From contig SVNH01000005.1 in assembly GCA_015067005.1 (NCBI GenBank), positions 98,694 through 162,693 on the forward strand: a stretch of DNA of 64,000 nucleotides, written 5' to 3'. The notes below the pieces were generated by a model. It was not told the DNA's origin, searched no databases, and saw nothing but the letters and a program-made list of their open reading frames with translations. Source of the stretch: Ruminococcus flavefaciens (GTDB taxonomy: Bacteria; Bacillota; Clostridia; Oscillospirales; Ruminococcaceae). Both the position numbers and the translations under genes were made by a program. Shown in pieces: positions 60,979 through 64,000 of this stretch (position 1 is its first letter; each line of letters opens with the position of its first letter).

Positions 60979-63327
60979 ATGGCAACACTAAAAGAAATAA
61001 AGATAGGCGAAACAGTAAAGATAAAGAAGCTCAACGTTGACGGTGCATTGAGACAGCATTTTCTTGATATGGGAGTTATTCCCGGAACTGAGATAACTCT
61101 CGTAAAATTTGCACCTATGGGCGATCCTATGGAATTAAGGCTTCATGGGTATGAACTCACGCTGAGGCTTGCCGATGCAGAAAAAATAGAAGTATCCGAA
61201 AAGATCAATGCTTCCGGTACTTCTTTAAAAGTAGCAAAAGCCCCTAAGACTGCCCATCCGGGACTTGGTGAAGGCGGAAAGTTCCACCCGAAGGGTACGG
61301 GAAATCCGCTTCCTGATGGTACAGTAATGCGTTTTGCGCTTGTAGGCAATCAGAACAGCGGTAAGACCACTTTGTTCAACAGACTTACCGGTTCCAAGCA
61401 GCACGTAGGTAATTTTCCGGGAGTTACAGTCGACCGCAAGGACGGTGCGATAAAGGGCTATCCTGACACGGTAATAACGGATCTGCCCGGTATATATTCG
61501 ATGTCACCTTACAGCAATGAGGAGATAGTGTCGCGTAATTTCGTACTTAACGAGAAGCCTCATGCGATAATAAACATAGTAGATTCCACAAATATCGAGC
61601 GAAATCTCTATCTTACCATGCAGCTTCTTGAAATGAACATACCTATGGTCGTTGCACTCAACATGATGGACGAGCTGACTGCTAACGGCGGAGGCATAAA
61701 CGTAAATAAAATGGAAGAGATGCTTGGCGTACCAGTTGTACCAATATCAGCGGCAAAAAACGAGGGAATCGCTGAACTTGTTGAACACGCGGTACATATT
61801 GCAAAGTATCAGGAATGTCCGGTGCGTCAGGATATATGCGATAAAACTTCAAACGGCGGCGCTGTTCACAGATGTCTGCACGGAATAAGCCATCTCATAG
61901 AAGATCACGCTGAAGTATCAGGACTTCCGCTGCGTTTTGCGGCAAGCAAGGTAGTTGAAGGCGATGAACTCATAATCAAGCAGCTTGTGCTTGACAAAAA
62001 TGAGGAAGAGCTGATCGGACATATAGTTCTTCAGATGGAGAACGAGAGACAGCTCGACAGAAGTGCTGCGATAGCTGATATGCGTTATAATTTCATATAT
62101 CGCCTGTGCGGAAGCACGGTCACAAAGCCTACCGAGAGTAAGGAGCATATCCGCAGCCGTAAGATAGATTCGGTTTTGACCGGCAAATACACAGCGATAC
62201 CTATGTTTATAATTATAATGTCGCTGGTATTCTGGCTGACGTTCAATGTTATCGGAGCATTTTTGCAGGATCTGCTTGAAAGAGGTATAGATTCCCTTAC
62301 GGAAGCAGCTGATATTGCTCTGACGAATGCAAAAGTCAACAGTACGATACACAGTCTGATAATCGACGGAATATTTTCAGGTGTAGGAAGTGTGCTGAGT
62401 TTTCTGCCGATAATCGTAACGCTGTTTTTCTTCCTATCATTTCTTGAGGACAGCGGATACATTGCACGAGTTGCATTCTTTATGGATAAACTTCTGCGAA
62501 AGATCGGACTATCCGGAAGAAGCATAGTACCGCTTCTGATAGGCTTCGGATGCTCTGTTCCTGCTGTTATGGCTACGAGGACGCTATCAAGTGAACGTGA
62601 CAGAAAAATGACCATAATCCTTACGCCGTTCATGAGCTGTACAGCAAAGCTTCCGATATATGCATTCTTCGTAAACGCATTTTTCGATGAATACCGTGCG
62701 CTGATAATGATAGGGCTATATCTTCTTGGTATATTTACCGGAATAATAGCAGCTATGATATACAAGCTTACGATATTCCGCAGCGAGGCAGTACCATTTG
62801 TAATGGAGCTTCCGAATTACCGTTTGCCGGGTGCCGGAAACGTAGCACAGCTTTTGTGGGAAAAGGCAAAGGACTTCCTGCAAAGAGCATTTTCTGTTAT
62901 CCTTATAGCCACAGTTATAGTATGGTTCCTGCAAAGATTCGATATGCAGCTGAATATGGCTGATAATGCCGAGGTGAGCATACTTGCAGCCGCAGCGAGC
63001 ATCTTCGTACCGATAATGAAGCCGCTCGGACTTGGTGACTGGCGCATACTTGTTTCGCTTGTCAGTGGATTCATAGCAAAAGAAAGTGTCGTTTCGACAA
63101 TGGAGATACTTTACGGTGAAGGCGTAGAAAATGTGATGTCGCCGCTTGCAGCAGCTTCAATGCTCGTATTCTCGCTGCTTTATACTCCGTGCGTAGCAGC
63201 AATTGCAGCTGTCAGGAGGGAACTCGGCGGCAAATGGGCATTTGCACTTGCAGCGGTACAATGTGTTATAGCTTGGGTAGCTGCGTTTGGCATCAGATTG
63301 ATCGGATTAATGATAGGAGCAGGCTGA
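60979..63327 (+). CDS. feoB: FeoA-FeoB fusion, ferrous iron transporter
   Basis: 782 residues. Residues 1-75 are a FeoA SH3-like domain (ATLKEIKIGETVKIKKL ... DMGVIPGTEITLV), then a ~45-residue linker. The FeoB G domain follows (GNQNSGKTTLFNRLTG ~123, GNFPGVTVDRKDG, DLPGIYSMSPYSNEE), then the membrane part with both Gate motifs (VLSFLPIIVTLFFFLSFLEDSGYIARVAFF; LIGFGCSVPAVMATRT). The length is normal for FeoB plus FeoA. It imports Fe2+ across the cytoplasmic membrane. The start follows RBS AAAAGGAGTG. Followed by its Cys-rich partner. Confidence 0.95.
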   Translation: MATLKEIKIGETVKIKKLNVDGALRQHFLDMGVIPGTEITLVKFAPMGDPMELRLHGYELTLRLADAEKIEVSEKINASGTSLKVAKAPKTAHPGLGEGGKFHPKGTGNPLPDGTVMRFALVGNQNSGKTTLFNRLTGSKQHVGNFPGVTVDRKDGAIKGYPDTVITDLPGIYSMSPYSNEEIVSRNFVLNEKPHAIINIVDSTNIERNLYLTMQLLEMNIPMVVALNMMDELTANGGGINVNKMEEMLGVPVVPISAAKNEGIAELVEHAVHIAKYQECPVRQDICDKTSNGGAVHRCLHGISHLIEDHAEVSGLPLRFAASKVVEGDELIIKQLVLDKNEEELIGHIVLQMENERQLDRSAAIADMRYNFIYRLCGSTVTKPTESKEHIRSRKIDSVLTGKYTAIPMFIIIMSLVFWLTFNVIGAFLQDLLERGIDSLTEAADIALTNAKVNSTIHSLIIDGIFSGVGSVLSFLPIIVTLFFFLSFLEDSGYIARVAFFMDKLLRKIGLSGRSIVPLLIGFGCSVPAVMATRTLSSERDRKMTIILTPFMSCTAKLPIYAFFVNAFFDEYRALIMIGLYLLGIFTGIIAAMIYKLTIFRSEAVPFVMELPNYRLPGAGNVAQLLWEKAKDFLQRAFSVILIATVIVWFLQRFDMQLNMADNAEVSILAAAASIFVPIMKPLGLGDWRILVSLVSGFIAKESVVSTMEILYGEGVENVMSPLAAASMLVFSLLYTPCVAAIAAVRRELGGKWAFALAAVQCVIAWVAAFGIRLIGLMIGAG

Positions 63328-63485
63328 TGAATGCGATCGACGTTATACTTATAATTCTGATAGCATTGGCGATAATATGGGCATTGAGAGTATGTATACG
63401 CAATAAGAAAAACGGAAAATGCTGCGGTGATTGTTCGTATTGCTCAGGTTGCAGTAAAGAGGAGGATAAATGGCATGAGTTATAA
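63327..63485 (+). CDS. FeoB-associated Cys-rich membrane protein
   Basis: 52 residues from ATG 63327, which overlaps the feoB stop (TGATG); the track's longer ORF starts within feoB. One membrane helix (~4-23), then RVCIRNKKNGKCCGDCSYCSGC, a cysteine cluster found in small proteins encoded after feoB in Firmicutes. Probably assists iron transport or binds iron/redox partners. Confidence 0.9.
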   Translation: MNAIDVILIILIALAIIWALRVCIRNKKNGKCCGDCSYCSGCSKEEDKWHEL

Positions 63486-63909
63486 TTTTTATGGCTGGGA
63501 AACAGCTTTAGTGCCTGCTGTCAGTGACGAATTCAAGGGTGTTGAAACACCTCAGCAGCTTTATGATATACTCACAGGTATATGGTGCGAATACACCTGT
63601 GCACCTCGCTTGCGAAGCGGATGGAGCAAGGATAATATCACTCTCGGACAGTGCTCGATAACTGCATTTTTAGTGCAGGACATCTTTGGCGGAAAGGTCT
63701 GTGGAATATTGCGTCCCGGCGGAAACTATCATTGCTATAATGTGGTAGGTGATTCTGTATTTGACCTTACGAGTGAGCAGTTCGGGGATGAAAAGCTTGA
63801 TTACAGCGATAATCCTGAGCAGTTCCGGGAAATACACTTTGTCAAAGCAGAGAAGCGTGAAAGGTATGAGTATCTTCGCAGTGAACTGAAAAAGTATCTT
63901 GCAAAGTGA
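63475..63909 (+). CDS. YunG-like protein, unknown function
   Basis: 144 residues from ATG 63475 (RBS GGAGG, 9 bases); overlaps the Cys-rich gene by 11 bases. No signal or membrane segment. Conserved-looking blocks LGQCSITAFLVQDIFGG, NYHCYNVVGDSVFDLTSEQFG present a Cys, a His and an Asp in the order used by papain/NlpC-like folds; that is only a pattern. The resemblance to Bacillus YunG-type proteins is from memory. Co-expressed with iron uptake genes. Confidence 0.75.
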   Translation: MSYNFYGWETALVPAVSDEFKGVETPQQLYDILTGIWCEYTCAPRLRSGWSKDNITLGQCSITAFLVQDIFGGKVCGILRPGGNYHCYNVVGDSVFDLTSEQFGDEKLDYSDNPEQFREIHFVKAEKRERYEYLRSELKKYLAK

Positions 63910-63932
63910 CAGAATATATAGTTAATAAACAT

Positions 63933-63957
63933 CCCCCGGCAGAGCCGGGGGTTTTTC
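63933..63957 (+). terminator. Rho-independent terminator of the feo operon
   Basis: CCCCCGGC(aga)GCCGGGGG followed by TTTTT. After it the last 43 bases hold a small CCCC/GGGG repeat and no gene. Confidence 0.95.
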
Positions 63958-64000
63958 CGTAAACGCCCCATAGGGGCTCAGAATACAAGCCACGCCTGAA

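Noticed and set aside
1-64000. CRISPR arrays, tRNAs, rRNAs, transposases and phage genes
   Set aside because: Looked for repeats with regular spacers, tRNA-like cloverleafs and recombinase motifs; none was convincing.

Overview
The window reads as chromosome of a low-GC, anaerobic, cellulosome-type Firmicute. The best guess is Ruminococcus sensu stricto (R. flavefaciens/R. albus/R. bicirculans group). This rests on three extracellular proteins with type I dockerins (a C1 cysteine peptidase, a double-GH43 protein and a GH30 enzyme), a complete spoIIIA operon, an alanine T-box and strongly Firmicute gene order (nusB-xseAB-ispA-dxs-tlyA-nadK-argR-recN; comEC-holA). The species call is inference. 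No tRNA, rRNA, CRISPR array, transposase or phage gene was seen.

Layout. 1-6.4 kb (minus): anaerobic corrin-ring operon cbiD-F-G-H-J-ET-A, nearly every junction overlapping, behind a probable divergent cobalamin riboswitch. 6.6-10.6 kb (plus): a metal (probably zinc) uptake operon with a Fur-family palindrome at its promoter: small Cys-rich membrane protein, znuA-, znuC- and znuB-like genes, and a lipoprotein. 10.7-13.2 kb: a TetM/EF-G-like ribosomal GTPase fused to a YacP/Rae1-like NYN nuclease domain. 13.3-15.0 kb (minus): a c-di-GMP phosphodiesterase-type EAL protein. 15.3-19.4 kb: dockerin-bearing C1 peptidase and a ComEA-like protein. 19.5-23.4 kb: a sugar ABC importer (binding protein and two permeases, no ATPase) with a long structured leader. 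23.5-28.1 kb: spoIIIAA-AH. 28.1-41.4 kb: housekeeping superoperon from asp23 to dtd, with a GH42 beta-galactosidase inside. 41.4-43.0 kb: a penicillin-binding protein whose RBS lies inside the upstream terminator. 43.0-54.5 kb: T-box-alaS, HIT, PRTase, comEC, holA, RNase M5-like, an MBOAT/DHHW pair, an SDR and a membrane protein. 54.5-55.1 kb (minus): a flavoprotein NAD(P)H reductase. 55.2-60.4 kb: two dockerin glycoside hydrolases, possibly aimed at arabinogalactan side chains. 60.4-61.0 kb: a non-coding region with a candidate sRNA and a cluster of hairpins. 61.0-63.9 kb: FeoA-FeoB fusion, Cys-rich FeoB partner and a YunG-like protein.

The observations most worth following up are: (1) the adjacent MBOAT and DHHW genes, whose usual catalytic residues all appear to be replaced at once; (2) the translational GTPase-NYN nuclease fusion; (3) the candidate ~100-nt sRNA that presents a UCCUCCUU anti-Shine-Dalgarno loop; (4) the mutually exclusive hairpins upstream of feoAB; (5) the ~240-nt structured leader of the sugar-binding protein; and (6) the divergent cobalamin riboswitch. 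All reading was by eye; no alignment, folding or database search was run.
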